NCBI GenBank assembly: GCA_032716605.1
Contig: CM064502.1
Span: 34,359,075-34,423,074 of the forward strand
Origin: Paralithodes platypus
Taxonomy: Eukaryota > Arthropoda > Malacostraca > Decapoda > Lithodidae
Reading direction: 5' to 3'
Length of the DNA: 64,000 nt
Part shown: one piece after another, positions 9,917 to 19,216 of the stretch
Layout of the letters: every line of letters starts with the position of its first letter
Numbering within the stretch: position 1 is the first letter of the stretch
The notes under the pieces: generated by a model
The model's database searches: none
What the model saw: the letters and a program-made list of their open reading frames with translations, nothing else
Told to the model about the DNA's origin: nothing
Made by a program: the position numbers and the translations under genes

Positions 9917-10344
9917 ATGGAGAGGGAGGACATACGGTTGGTTTTGGATGTGCAAAGTAAAGCATATAATGATGAATTACAGTCCTTTATGCGAGCAATT
10001 GACCACTTGCGAGTTTCAGGCTATAAGGAAGTTGGAGCCATAAACATCTATATTAAACAGAAATACAATAATAATATAGGTTTCTAATGGATAAAAAGTA
10101 TGTTGAATTGGGTTTTATGTATTTATATAAGCACTACAACCGCGATTTAGGTGATATTTCTGATAATTATCGATGTCAACAGTTCTTAACTTCCTTATAG
10201 ACCGAAACTCGCAAGTGGTCAATTGATGTAGCCCGAAAACAAACTGAAGACCATGTCAGTGATCTACAAACAAACTTGGAATTTTCGCATACTCAGATAG
10301 ATGTTCTTCGTCGAGACATGACCGAGCAAATGAGGGTAAACCTG
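9917..10344 (+). pseudogene. LINE ORF1-like coiled-coil fragment, interrupted by a MITE
   Basis: An ATG at 9917 opens a frame with EREDIRLVLDVQSKAYNDEL, which stops being meaningful at the family D MITE (9996). After the MITE, the same frame resumes as ARKQTEDHVSDLQTNLEF and DVLRRDMTEQM. Removing the MITE and one CAATTG would restore continuity. Charged heptad-like residues suggest a coiled coil. Similar N-terminal modules precede RRNNLRI-type ORF1 domains in decapod LINEs, and such a block occurs at 16646-16800 beyond the Academ-type transposon. A GGTAAAC at about 10335 could also be a splice donor, so an ordinary exon is an alternative. Confidence 0.55.
9996..10225. repeat. MITE family D, complete copy within an ORF1 fragment
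   Basis: CAATTGACCACTTGCGAGTT and AACTCGCAAGTGGTCAATTG are perfect inverted termini. Inner arms ATAAGGAAGTTGGAGCC and AACTTCCTTATAGACC partly pair. Length is about 230 bases and there is no ORF. CAATTG is present at both ends and may be the target sequence, because one copy is needed to keep the host frame. Confidence 0.8.
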
Positions 10345-10411
10345 ACTTTTTGGACCGACAGCGATTTCAGTTAGTATTATTTTGTTTTTTGGAATTTTTC
10401 ATTCAGATATA

Positions 10412-10545
10412 TAGTCCATGAGCCAAGACCCGAATTTTGGGATATCGGTACCACCCGGGGTGACTAATTCTCTTAGGTGTTTTTAGCTTGCTACATGTCT
10501 CTAGTTTATGTTTTGATATGATAGCCCTTGCACATTGGTAGCTTA
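10412..10545. repeat. Left terminal inverted repeat blocks of the Academ-type element
   Basis: The outer block (10412 to about 10468) and inner block (10515-10545) both have complements at the right end. The left outer block has extra bases (CCCGAATTTT) absent at the right. Confidence 0.75.
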
Positions 10546-10739
10546 ATGGTCGTTATCACTTCTTGAATAGACATACCCTACCGAAAATTCCGATTTTTTT
10601 TAAAATGTCAAATTTGGGGACAGGAATGCCTAAATGTCAACAAAATGCATATAGTAATTGTCACATTTAATACAAGTCCTGTAAATACACACTAAGCATG
10701 CCATGGGCTTGTACATACTATTATGGCAAATTACTACTC

Positions 10740-13700
10740 CTAAATATCATCTACGTCAGACTCGGAATCTGACTGTTGTGCCACCGGCTCTTCTTCAATA
10801 GCCTTGTTCTGACATGTCTGTAACCTGCACATGTCCGTGCATTTTAGACCATTGCTGAGGCAAGTACACTTAGGGAGTTCGCATGACCGCACACACTTGC
10901 AAGACAGTAGCTGCATAACAGCATCTGGTGCTGGTGAGCCTCGCATCCAGTTGACGGCAAGCTTACCGTCCTCATCTGTCATCCAACCGCAGTCTGTTGG
11001 GTTCGCAACAAATGGCTGGCTCTGAAGACTTCTCCTCCAGATCGCAGCCTGGTAGTTTGCACGCAGTGCATGCATGAAGAGGCAGTCCTCACAAGGAGGG
11101 AGTTGACTTGACTCTACCTCTCCACGTCTTGCACAGAACAGCTCATACCGAAGCTTGTTTACCTTAGTTGTGTGGGTAGATGGTAGGTACATGTGGCAGG
11201 TGATTTCCTGTAGCTTCTCAAAGAGTTCAGGAGACACTTCCCATGAGCGTCCAAGTTCGTGAAAAGCATGCTGGTATGTCTTGTCCATCTTCACCTGCTT
11301 GAGTGTCGTCATCTTCCCTCGGCCAGCGAATGCACTGACGGTATCACAGCCTGTAAAGGCATGCATACCAATCAATGAATCACACACGCTGCCTCCCAGT
11401 GTGCGGCTCAGTGTGGTGATATCCAGGAATCTTGTCCGGTTCTTCGTCCCGCACTTCTGGAACAGATTGGATGGGATCTTGTGGCACATGCCAAGACACA
11501 ACACCATGACGTCTGTATCTTCTGCAGTGATGATGACAGACTTGTTCCCAGATTCTGCTGCATGAAGTGCATGGAGAAGAAGGCGTGTGTCTGCTTCTTC
11601 TTGAGTTGACTTAAGCTCAGGAGCCTCTTCCCACTGCTCTTTGGTGATCTTGAAGCAGCGCTGCTCACATGTGACATACAGCTCCTTGTCCTTGAGCTTC
11701 TCCCTGTGCTGTGGTGCCTTCCATTCTTCTACCAAGAACTTGATAAGACTTGCCTTGTTGGAGGAACTACCGAGTAACTTTCTCCACTGCTGGATGTTGT
11801 GCCCAGGTTGAATGTTCTTGAAATGAATTCCTGTGCCTGCACTTCTTTTGGCTCGTTCTGCATCCTTGATGGATGTCTCCTTGTAGATATCAAACACAAC
11901 ATCAATGCGCCTGCTCTTAGCACCTTCATGAACAGCGTGACTCAGTGCTGTACCTGCAAGCTGTGAAAAAGTTTTGTCGTTTCCCTTCAGTTTGTGGACC
12001 TGGCTCATCCCATCAATTATGGTAGCAGAGGGCTCGGGTATCACTTCTGCAGGAGAAACATTCCTCTCTAACTCCTTTGCGAGGGCAGCCTTGTTGGTCT
12101 TGCGGAGAGACCCATCACCGCTGGCAAGTGCCCAAGGCAAAGGCCCCAGGGCCAAGACATCACTCATTTTGAGCTTTCTGTTCTCGGCAACAAGGATCAT
12201 CTGGCCAAATAGGTTCCTGTCAGCCTTTAAGATAACCTCCTTGGCATGGTCTTGTGAGCGTGGCTTCATTCTGATGTTAGTGAACGTTCTCAGTTTCGTC
12301 TTCGTCATCGTGTCATGAAACTGTATAGTTGGCGTATCGATCTCCAGGCGCTCTTCCTTGAAGGCTTGATATGCATCCTCTCCTATTCTGTAGGCCCCTA
12401 GAAGGTCTTTGACAACTTCTGGTGGTGCCATAGTCGCAGTTGACAAACTGACAAGATCTTCTTGCTCTGCGTTGAAGGGGTTCAACCAGCTGGTCTCCAT
12501 CAGTTGAACTAAAGATTGGACATCGGCCTCATCTCTTCTAATCCTGGGCATCTGTAGGTCTGGGTGGCTGAAGTCAGTATACTTTTGGCCTACTACCATA
12601 GTCCTGAGCTGCCTTAAGTACCTGCTGCGATACTCCGATGTCAGGTAGTACCTGGCGACAGCTCCGCCTTTCAGGCTGAAGCCTTTTGTGCCCCCTGGTG
12701 TCTGGGTGTCTTTGTTGATCGTCTCTTCGATTGTCTGGTCCACAGGGATCCGTCCAAAGGGATTCTTGCTACCGATCTGGACCGAAAAGCCACCTTGCAT
12801 GAAGTGTTCATGGACCTCTGGGTGTTCAATGGGCAGTCGAGACATCAAGGCATAGTAGTAGGTTAGGAACCGGGCATAGTTCACTTTGTCATAGGCAAAA
12901 CACCACGGTATCATCTGTCGGATTGCTCCTAGGTGGAGCATCCAGTTGCCTTCTCTGGAGGCTCGAATTAAGTCCAGCATGATCTCAACCATGTCCAGGT
13001 ATGACATCCAGAATGCTGAGAGGTTGTGTTCATCTCTGAGGGTCTCAAGATAAACTTGGAAAAGCTTCATGATATGTGTGCATGATTCACTCTCCATCAG
13101 CTCTTGAAAGAGTCCCTGAGACACATTGCTGTGAAAGCTGTTGATGTCCTTCAGTGTTTCATCTAGATGGTGTATGTCCCTTGAATGGTTTTCTTCTAGC
13201 CATGAAAGGAAGCCTTTCCATGCAAGCCTCATCAGTGCTTCATACACGAGCTTGTGTAGTCTCACTGCTCTGTTGTACCTCTTGCCGTTCATCACTCCTG
13301 ACACTGATCCTTCTGCGATGATACCTGATTCCACACACAGATCTCTAAGACCTGCATCTTGAAACCTCTTTCCTATGGTGGAGATGAGATTACAGATTGT
13401 GTGGAAGACGCCCATCCTGATGATAATGTTCTTGAACTTCTCTTGTTTCCAGATAACTTCGGCAGCTTTGGCATAGAGTGCTTGATCAAACACGCACACA
13501 ATCTTGTTAAGCTGTAAGGACTGCATGATAGCATGCGTTTGTTCCAAGATTTCATTAACGGTGGACATTTCTGTTGCGGGAGCATTGATAGTGGGCAGGT
13601 AGCTTACAGTGTCCTGAACCACTGCAATGTCTCTGCGCATTTTGATGTTGAACCCAGTCCAACTGCTGATGGACTGGTCCTCATGGTCTGACATTCGAGT

Positions 13701-15371
13701 AAGAAGCCAGATATGGTTCTTTGTCTTTGAATCCTGGACTTCCTTGGTAGTGTCGACATACGCAGTCTCAATCCTAGGTGGCCCTGCCCGCCGCCCAACA
13801 TTGTATATTGGCAGCATTGATGATGTCTGAGTGATGCTTCTTATCTTGGACTTGGTAATCTCTGGCAGGACTTTCTCTGGCACAGAGCCTGCAACCTTGG
13901 ACTGGACAGCAATGCCATTGACTCTATGAGAAGTACCTGCTCCACTTAGGGTCTCTTCAAGTCGGTCAATGTTATCCCAGGCCAGGGTTGTGAACACACC
14001 AGGGTAGATGTTTGCTGGCAGTGGAATGTCATCCTTTGAGCATTCCAGGTTCTGGATACAAAGGGCTGTATCGATCTCCTCAAACATTGAGTAAGACACA
14101 CAGTGACCAAGACGATTCAGAGTTCGGATCAGTTCTGTGTTTCCTGTCAAAGACTTTACAGCATTGGTCAGCAGTACGTGCTTGGGTGGTTTTGTCTTGC
14201 CACTGGTAACAGCAAAGACCAAGTCACTGCCAAAGGAAGTGGCAAGACGTTGAGCTCTTTCAGAGGGAGTTTCACACTCACACTCTCCTGTCAGCAGGGT
14301 GTGCAGGAATTGAGTGACTGCTGCAGGAATGACATTCTGATCTGTATCGGGAGGCCATGGCTGACTCACATCTTGTTTATTGATCTCATTCCTCAGCTGC
14401 ATTCCTGCTTTGGTTAAGACATCTTCAGAGTTAGCTGCTCTTGCTTCTTGCAGGTCTTTTGCCATTTTGTGTGCTTGCCGGGCAAGGTCGTCCATTGAGA
14501 GGCTGCGTGGATAGATTAGAAGCTTTCCTTTCTCATCTGGGACAAAGCGTAGTGATTCTCCAAACTCGGTTTCAATCTTTCGGCGAACATGTTTCTTTGT
14601 CGCTGGTTTCAGTTGGATAATACCACGGGACATCATGGATCTCTCAAGCCTAGATGTGAGGTTTGTCATAGGCAGTACCTCTGGGTTGGGGAATAATTTG
14701 GTCCTTATATACAAGCAGAGTTCCTCGAGGGCTTCTGTCTCAACCTCTTCGTAGCGTGCTTCCTCGCTTTCTTCCTGATTTTCACCTGCACCCGACCTGG
14801 CGGCCGCTGGGAAATCATCTTTTGTGAAGAGTTTGTAGCACGACTTGTGGTAGTGACCCTCTGCAGCAACAAGGTCTCTGCTAACTAAACCAAGGATTCT
14901 CTGGTTGAGTTTCCATTTTGTTGCTCTGCGAATCTTCTCATCTGCTCGTAGCTCAACACACTGTATGAGTGGCTCCCTTGTCTTTGTTGTTTTTATGTAC
15001 TTGCTTGACTTCTCGCAGAAGATACATACTTTGGCATACACCCTGCTAGTACTAGGGGCATCCCTTGATGCCCTCCTCCTGGGGTCGACGCTTGCTGATT
15101 CTATCTTGACACCCTTGGCAAGGATAGAATCCAGTGACTTCTTCATTGTAAAGAGACTACGACATTTACGGTGATAATGTATGTGTGGTATTCCTCCTTC
15201 TTCAAGGCCCTTGGCTGCTTCCAGGACTGGATCATGCTGCCTGATTTCTGCAGCCCTGAGCAATGTGTTCCAGGAGTCCAAATCCTGTGGTGACACCAGA
15301 GCATCGCTGTCATCATCAGAGCAGTGGATGATACAGTCGATCCGTGCTCTCTTCCTATCAGATGGTTCCAT
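10740..15371 (-). CDS. Academ-type transposase with XPG/FEN1-like nuclease domain
   Basis: An uninterrupted frame of 1543 codons from ATG at 15371. This start is preferred over the in-frame ATG at 15438-15440 because a polypyrimidine tract plus AG (TATTTTTTGCAG on the minus strand) lies between them, so the upstream 23 codons look intronic. Residue numbers are approximate. Two zinc-binding modules: C13/C17 with HYHRKC at 65-70, and CIFC at 116-119 with HYHKSC at 173-178. A conserved central part has LAWDNIDRLEETLSGAGTSH near 463, VCVFDQALYAKAAEVIW near 626 and IIIRMGVFH near 649; its Asp residues may belong to a DDE core (inference). A PIN-type XPG/FEN1-like nuclease at about 1118-1350 shows IIDG (D1120), VVFDIYKE (D1161), QEEADTR (E1258, E1259, D1261), AEDTDVMVL (D1285, D1287) and TGCDTVSAF (D1343), in the order expected for that fold. 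A Cys8 cluster of CxC type occupies about 1491-1520. No frameshift or stop suggests a recent or active copy. Expected role: cutting transposon ends and target DNA in the nucleus. Confidence 0.8.
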   Translation of the reverse strand: MEPSDRKRARIDCIIHCSDDDSDALVSPQDLDSWNTLLRAAEIRQHDPVLEAAKGLEEGGIPHIHYHRKCRSLFTMKKSLDSILAKGVKIESASVDPRRRASRDAPSTSRVYAKVCIFCEKSSKYIKTTKTREPLIQCVELRADEKIRRATKWKLNQRILGLVSRDLVAAEGHYHKSCYKLFTKDDFPAAARSGAGENQEESEEARYEEVETEALEELCLYIRTKLFPNPEVLPMTNLTSRLERSMMSRGIIQLKPATKKHVRRKIETEFGESLRFVPDEKGKLLIYPRSLSMDDLARQAHKMAKDLQEARAANSEDVLTKAGMQLRNEINKQDVSQPWPPDTDQNVIPAAVTQFLHTLLTGECECETPSERAQRLATSFGSDLVFAVTSGKTKPPKHVLLTNAVKSLTGNTELIRTLNRLGHCVSYSMFEEIDTALCIQNLECSKDDIPLPANIYPGVFTTLAWDNIDRLEETLSGAGTSHRVNGIAVQSKVAGSVPEKVLPEITKSKIRSITQTSSMLPIYNVGRRAGPPRIETAYVDTTKEVQDSKTKNHIWLLTRMSDHEDQSISSWTGFNIKMRRDIAVVQDTVSYLPTINAPATEMSTVNEILEQTHAIMQSLQLNKIVCVFDQALYAKAAEVIWKQEKFKNIIIRMGVFHTICNLISTIGKRFQDAGLRDLCVESGIIAEGSVSGVMNGKRYNRAVRLHKLVYEALMRLAWKGFLSWLEENHSRDIHHLDETLKDINSFHSNVSQGLFQELMESESCTHIMKLFQVYLETLRDEHNLSAFWMSYLDMVEIMLDLIRASREGNWMLHLGAIRQMIPWCFAYDKVNYARFLTYYYALMSRLPIEHPEVHEHFMQGGFSVQIGSKNPFGRIPVDQTIEETINKDTQTPGGTKGFSLKGGAVARYYLTSEYRSRYLRQLRTMVVGQKYTDFSHPDLQMPRIRRDEADVQSLVQLMETSWLNPFNAEQEDLVSLSTATMAPPEVVKDLLGAYRIGEDAYQAFKEERLEIDTPTIQFHDTMTKTKLRTFTNIRMKPRSQDHAKEVILKADRNLFGQMILVAENRKLKMSDVLALGPLPWALASGDGSLRKTNKAALAKELERNVSPAEVIPEPSATIIDGMSQVHKLKGNDKTFSQLAGTALSHAVHEGAKSRRIDVVFDIYKETSIKDAERAKRSAGTGIHFKNIQPGHNIQQWRKLLGSSSNKASLIKFLVEEWKAPQHREKLKDKELYVTCEQRCFKITKEQWEEAPELKSTQEEADTRLLLHALHAAESGNKSVIITAEDTDVMVLCLGMCHKIPSNLFQKCGTKNRTRFLDITTLSRTLGGSVCDSLIGMHAFTGCDTVSAFAGRGKMTTLKQVKMDKTYQHAFHELGRSWEVSPELFEKLQEITCHMYLPSTHTTKVNKLRYELFCARRGEVESSQLPPCEDCLFMHALRANYQAAIWRRSLQSQPFVANPTDCGWMTDEDGKLAVNWMRGSPAPDAVMQLLSCKCVRSCELPKCTCLSNGLKCTDMCRLQTCQNKAIEEEPVAQQSDSESDVDDI

Positions 15372-15396
15372 CCTGCCGTCAAACAGTCGACACACA

Positions 15397-15409
15397 CCTG
15401 CAAAAAATA
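15397..15409 (-). promoter_or_regulatory. Putative 3' splice site upstream of the transposase ATG
   Basis: On the minus strand a T-rich tract followed by GCAG and GTGTGTGTC lies about 30 bases upstream of the ATG at 15371. It suggests a non-coding 5' exon in the remaining ~580 bases of the element. Confidence 0.45.
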
Positions 15410-15505
15410 TCACCATTAAACCATGAACAAACAAACACATTACATGGAAACCACTCTACATATGTTTGCTCCTTCCAATAATAAATTATCCCCAAAATAT
15501 AACAA

Positions 15506-15745
15506 AAAATCCCCAAATATGAAATAAACCCCTAAATATGGAGAAACTTGAAATACACATCGGAATAATTCTTGTAGAGAATCAAATAAGCTACAAGAGC
15601 TGTTAGAAAATATTTTTCAATGTTCCCCATATTTAAGGATTTATTCTAGATTTAGAGGAAAATACCCAAAATATAGAGTATATTCCGAAATATGAGGAAA
15701 TTTGAAAAATACCTAGGAACAACTCTGGTAGAGAATATAATTCTA
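15506..15745. repeat. Subterminal direct repeats of the Academ-type element
   Basis: Two related ~85-base units (about 15506-15590 and 15665-15745), each with CCCAAAATAT or CCCAAATATG near the start, then CTTGAAATACAC or TTGAAAAATACC, and ending GTAGAGAAT. Such repeats can be transposase-binding sites (inference). Confidence 0.55.
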
Positions 15746-15870
15746 CATAGGTGTTCAAAGTTTCGCGATGATTGTGTGATGGATTTTAAAGAAAATGAGG
15801 AAAACGCCGAGCGTCACGCTAAAAATCTTTATTTTTGGGTAGCGCCCCTATTGCATCAAAAAAATTAGAC

Positions 15871-15994
15871 TAAGCTACCAGTGCGAGAAGGCTATCATAT
15901 CTTAATGTACTTACAGTCACTCTATAAACATTTTAGTACCATTCGTGTTTAGTCACCCCAGGTGGTACCGATATCTGGCCTGGCTCATGGACTA
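15871..15994. repeat. Right terminal inverted repeat blocks of the Academ-type element
   Basis: Inner block TAAGCTACCAGTGCGAGAAG and outer block TTAGTCACCCCAGGTGGTAC through GGCTCATGGACTA, complementary to the left end; followed by ATA. Confidence 0.75.
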
Positions 15995-16029
15995 ATAGTG
16001 TTGTTTTATACTGAAGAGGAGCTAAAATG

Positions 16030-16350
16030 AGTATTTACCCATTACCCAACAATCTAAAAACACGCCCCCCACTAGTGGGGAGGGCTATGAAGTTCAGGGA
16101 AAATGAGGGGTTAAAAGGACATTAGCCTAACCTAACAACCTTACCTAACCTATGCTAGCATTATGGGTGGGGGCTGCTGCCCCCACACCCCCGCTGGTTG
16201 GGTAACAGTGCATAAAACACAGTATTGGGGTACATCCCTTACTCCGGCAATGAGTGGCAGTGAGAAGGCCGAGAGGTTCCCAACAATAACATGAGTGCGG
16301 CAGCTGACGTAAGTTGAAATAATAAATCATCGTATTTATTACCCATTAAT
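16030..16350. repeat. Repeat with CCTAA run and GC-rich hairpin
   Basis: Contains TTTACCCATTACCCAACAAT, short CCTAACCTAA runs and the hairpin GGGGGCTGCTGCCCCC (about 16171-16187). A related unit at 17281-17415 has GGGGGCTGCCGCCCCC next to CCTAACCTAACC. Class unknown. Confidence 0.5.
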
Positions 16351-16645
16351 TTCCATAAGTTTAAACCTAGCCTATGGGAAAAAATCTTAAATCTTTATGT
16401 TATTTTGCCATCACCCATTATGATTGCACTGCTAGGCCTAGCTGTGGTGCGTATTTTAGCGTTTTATTTATTTGTTCTTCCTTATAATACATTTCAGATC
16501 TTAATGACATAATTATATAGCAATGATTTATGTGCTCTACCGGACCTATTAGGCCTAAAAAGATCAATGGGCTAACTGTCGGTCCAAATCATCAGTATAG
16601 CCCAAATGAGGCAACGCAAAAGTGATCAAGTGACCATCAGATAAT

Positions 16646-16800
16646 TAAAAGGGCAGAGCTGGCTAAACTCCGTGCTGACCAGAAAAACACCAATGAAACG
16701 GTAATTCGTCTGGATGATTACAACAGGCGACGCAACATACAGATTGACGGACTGGATGAGACACTGGATGAAGGGGTGGGGAGGGGGGGGGGGGGAACAT
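16646..16800 (+). pseudogene. LINE ORF1 fragment (RRRNIQIDG block)
   Basis: Plus-strand frame with RAELAKLRADQKNTNETVIR followed by LDDYNRRRNIQIDGLDETL. This is the end of the coiled coil and the start of the RNA-binding region in LINE ORF1 proteins (usual form EDYSRRNNLRI). It is probably downstream of the module at 9917-10344 in the same ancient element, now separated by the Academ-type transposon. It runs into a G-rich tract at 16775 and has no stop-free continuation of significance. Confidence 0.65.
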
Positions 16801-17280
16801 CCACCCCTTCCTCAGCTAACAACATATCAACTTCCCCCCCCCCCCCTCCCCCCACACCTCACCTGTCCGCAACCACCAACCATCAGAAAAACGCGAATAA
16901 ACCGTAACCTTCGTTCTCACTCCGAAAGGTAAGGTAGAAAACGTAGTGTTTTGGCGTAGTAACATTTCCATATTGTAATGTTCAAGTTTCCTTTTGCACC
17001 AATCATCAATAGTGATCTAAAAATGTATATGAAGGGTCTTGCATATCTCTTGATGATCTAAATATTATGTGTTTCAACCATGACAACTTTAGAGATATAT
17101 TAGATATTAGATTAGATATAAATTAGATATATATTATCTTGAAGCTAATGTGGGTATTATAGTATGGGGGTCAAATTGGATTAGGTCACGTATGTGTTTT
17201 TTGTATTATAATCCTTTTTCTCATCAGTTCCTTCATTGATTAGTGTGTTTTAAGGTGTTTTTCCTTCTGCAAATTCATAT
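16801..17280. other. No gene seen
   Basis: C-rich run at about 16833-16853, then A+T-rich sequence with overlapping TTAGATATA motifs near 17095-17145. Confidence 0.5.
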
Positions 17281-17415
17281 TTACCCATTATTTTGCAATA
17301 TTAAATCATGCCCCCTAAAACCATATTTTGTCATTACCTTAACCTAATAACCTAACCTAACCTGGGGGCTGCCGCCCCCAGAGCCCCGCAGGGTTAGCAT
17401 TGATATAGAATATGA
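17281..17415. repeat. Second CCTAA/GC-hairpin repeat unit
   Basis: TAACCTAACCTAACC immediately precedes GGGGGCTGCCGCCCCC and CCCCGCAGGGTTAG. Related to 16030-16350. Confidence 0.5.
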
Positions 17416-17667
17416 CGAAATACTAAAAATACGATAAAAAAGTGAAAAAATATTAGTTCTCAGCTGATCCAAGATGGCCACCATTTTTCCTTCCGCCCTT
17501 ATTTAACCCAGAAAGTCAAAGGAAAATAATGTAATATGCAGCGGTAAAGACAAATTGTGGTGACTAATACTCTATGACAAAGCTATACTATACTGTACAT
17601 TAAGAACATTATATCCCATACGTGACCTAAAATCCAGTTTGTCCACTATGGGTAACGATAGACAGAA

Positions 17668-17796
17668 AATAACAACCAATTTTCTTTTATGTGTTTTAAC
17701 GTTCGATCATGCAATAAAAACTTTGTTAATTTTAGTTGTGAATTACTTGCAAATAGTGGTCACAATTACGACGTCATAGGTTTATGGGAGAATTGA
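17668..17796 (+). pseudogene. LINE endonuclease N-terminal fragment
   Basis: Plus-strand reading gives FMCFNVRSCNKNFVNFSCEL then LANSGHNYDVIGLWEN, which matches the first conserved block of LINE apurinic endonucleases (NVRSL..K...L, YDVIGLTETW). The catalytic Glu context is changed to LWEN and the frame ends in GAATT repeats at 17787. It is short but collinear with the ORF1 pieces at 9917 and 16646. Confidence 0.65.
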
Positions 17797-18090
17797 ATTG
17801 AATTGAATTGAAATATTTGTATTTAGCCTTTAGTATACAATACAATTTTGCTTACAAATGATTTGTTAAAAAACTAAAATATATAATAATAATACAACAA
17901 AATAAGGCTGAGCCTTTTGAGAGATGTCTCTCTTAAAGGCACCTGGCTATTACTCGATCTATCAAAATGAAATTGTATATAATATACTTAGTCGCAGCTA
18001 TGTGCCCGGGGAACTACGTGTTGTAAATAATTGTCTAACTTCGAAAAGGGATGTATGTAGGCAAAATATAATAAAATAAAACAAATTAAA
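17787..18090. other. (GAATT)n and A+T-rich non-coding sequence
   Basis: Four to five GAATT units at about 17793-17812, followed by sequence resembling a degenerate retroposon 3' region. No coding content. Confidence 0.4.
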
Positions 18091-18376
18091 TTAGTGGTGA
18101 TTAACACTGAGGTCACACTCACTTCCCAGAGCTCACAGCTGATTGTTGTTATCACAATTACCTATGTAATACCATTTACAAAATTGAATATATATAATAT
18201 ACATTGTACAACTATTGACTTGATGTTCAAAGGCCATACTCGCAATTATACCCACAACTCGACACAAAGACACATACGCTTCCCTAACAGTTAACAGGTT
18301 AACTAAGGAAATGGAAATATTATATAACTTGAATGCGTATAATCTTTATTGGGTCAATATACAGGAGACACAACGG

Positions 18377-18804
18377 TAAATATACAGGAGACGCAACAAT
18401 ATACTGTAGGTAACAAATTGATAATGGTAGTTTTCGGTTCCTGTCATCATATGCTTCACTTCTATATACTTTTTATCCCCGGTAACACAAAAACAAATCT
18501 TGGGATTTTTCATTTTCTTTGGGGGGGGGGGGGGGGATTTTTTTTTTTTTTTCATTAACCTAACCACAAAACCCTACCTAACCTAACCTAAATGTATTTT
18601 GGGGCTATTAGGTTAGGTTAGGTTAGGTTTTTTGGTTAGGTTAATGACCAAAAAAAAAGAAAAACCCAAGAAAAAAATTGAAAAATAACAAGATTTTGTT
18701 TTCCCGGGGATGAATAGTATATAGAAATTAAGCATGTGATGATAGCAATCCAAAACTACAATTAGAAAGTTGCTACCTATATTGTTGTGTCTTCTGTATA
18801 TTAA
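18377..18804. mobile_element. Foldback element F1 with opposed telomere-like runs
   Basis: TAAATATACAGGAGACGCAA at the left and TTGTGTCTTCTGTATATTAA at the right are complementary. Arms continue through GGTTCCTGTCATCATATGCT and the complement near AGCATGTGATGATAGC. The centre has CCTAACCTAACCTAA followed about 20 bases later by TTAGGTTAGGTTAGGTT. G13 and T14 homopolymers sit in the left arm. No ORF. Confidence 0.8.
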
Positions 18805-19216
18805 CCGACGCAACAATATAGGTAGCAAATTTCTAATGGTAGTTTTGGGTTCCTATCATCATATGCTTCATTTCTATATACTTTTTGTCCCCGGGGAAAA
18901 AAAAAAAATCTTAGAATTTTTTTTTTTTTTTTTTTTTTCTTGGGATTTTGTTTTTTTGGGTCATTAACCTAACCAAAAAAACTAACCTAACCTAACCTAA
19001 TAGCCCCCAAATACATTTAGGTTAGGTTAGGTTAGGTTTTTTGGTTAGGTTAATGAAGAAAAAAATCACAATAAAAAAAATAAAAAATACGATTTTTTTT
19101 TCTTTTTTCCCGGGGATAAAAAAGTATATAGCCTAGAAATGCAGCATATGATGATAGGAACCCAAAACTACTATTATAAATGTGTTACCAATATTGTTGC
19201 GTCTCCTGTATATTTA
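18805..19216. mobile_element. Foldback element F2, tandem with F1
   Basis: Same structure as F1: GACGCAACAATATAGGTAGC at the left and complementary ATATTGTTGCGTCTCCTGTA at the right, CCCCGGGG-type blocks in both arms, and a centre with CCTAACCTAACCTAA facing TTAGGTTAGGTTAGG around a CCCCAAATACAT loop. Its left end lacks the TAAATATACAG terminus, so F1 and F2 share or overlap an end. Confidence 0.8.

Larger units (their letters stand above)
10412..15994 (-). mobile_element. Complete Academ-type DNA transposon, 5.58 kb
   Basis: Ends: TAGTCCATGAGCC at the left and GGCTCATGGACTA at the right, continuing as inverted repeats through GATATCGGTACCACC and GGTGACTAA, with a roughly 10-base insertion in the left copy. 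A second inner inverted pair lies at 10515-10545 and 15871-15901 (GATATGATAG...TAGCTTAA against TAAGCTACCA...GCTATCATATC). Flanks are ATA on both sides, a candidate 3-bp target duplication. One large minus-strand ORF (10740-15371) encodes a nuclease/transposase. Family assignment rests on the XPG-like domain, the Cys8 finger and the short duplication, all described for Academ elements (recalled family knowledge). It lies between two pieces of a LINE ORF1. Confidence 0.75.

Noticed and set aside
10831..15426. Many plus- and minus-strand ORFs of 60-115 codons
   Set aside because: Shadows of the 1543-codon transposase ORF in other frames.
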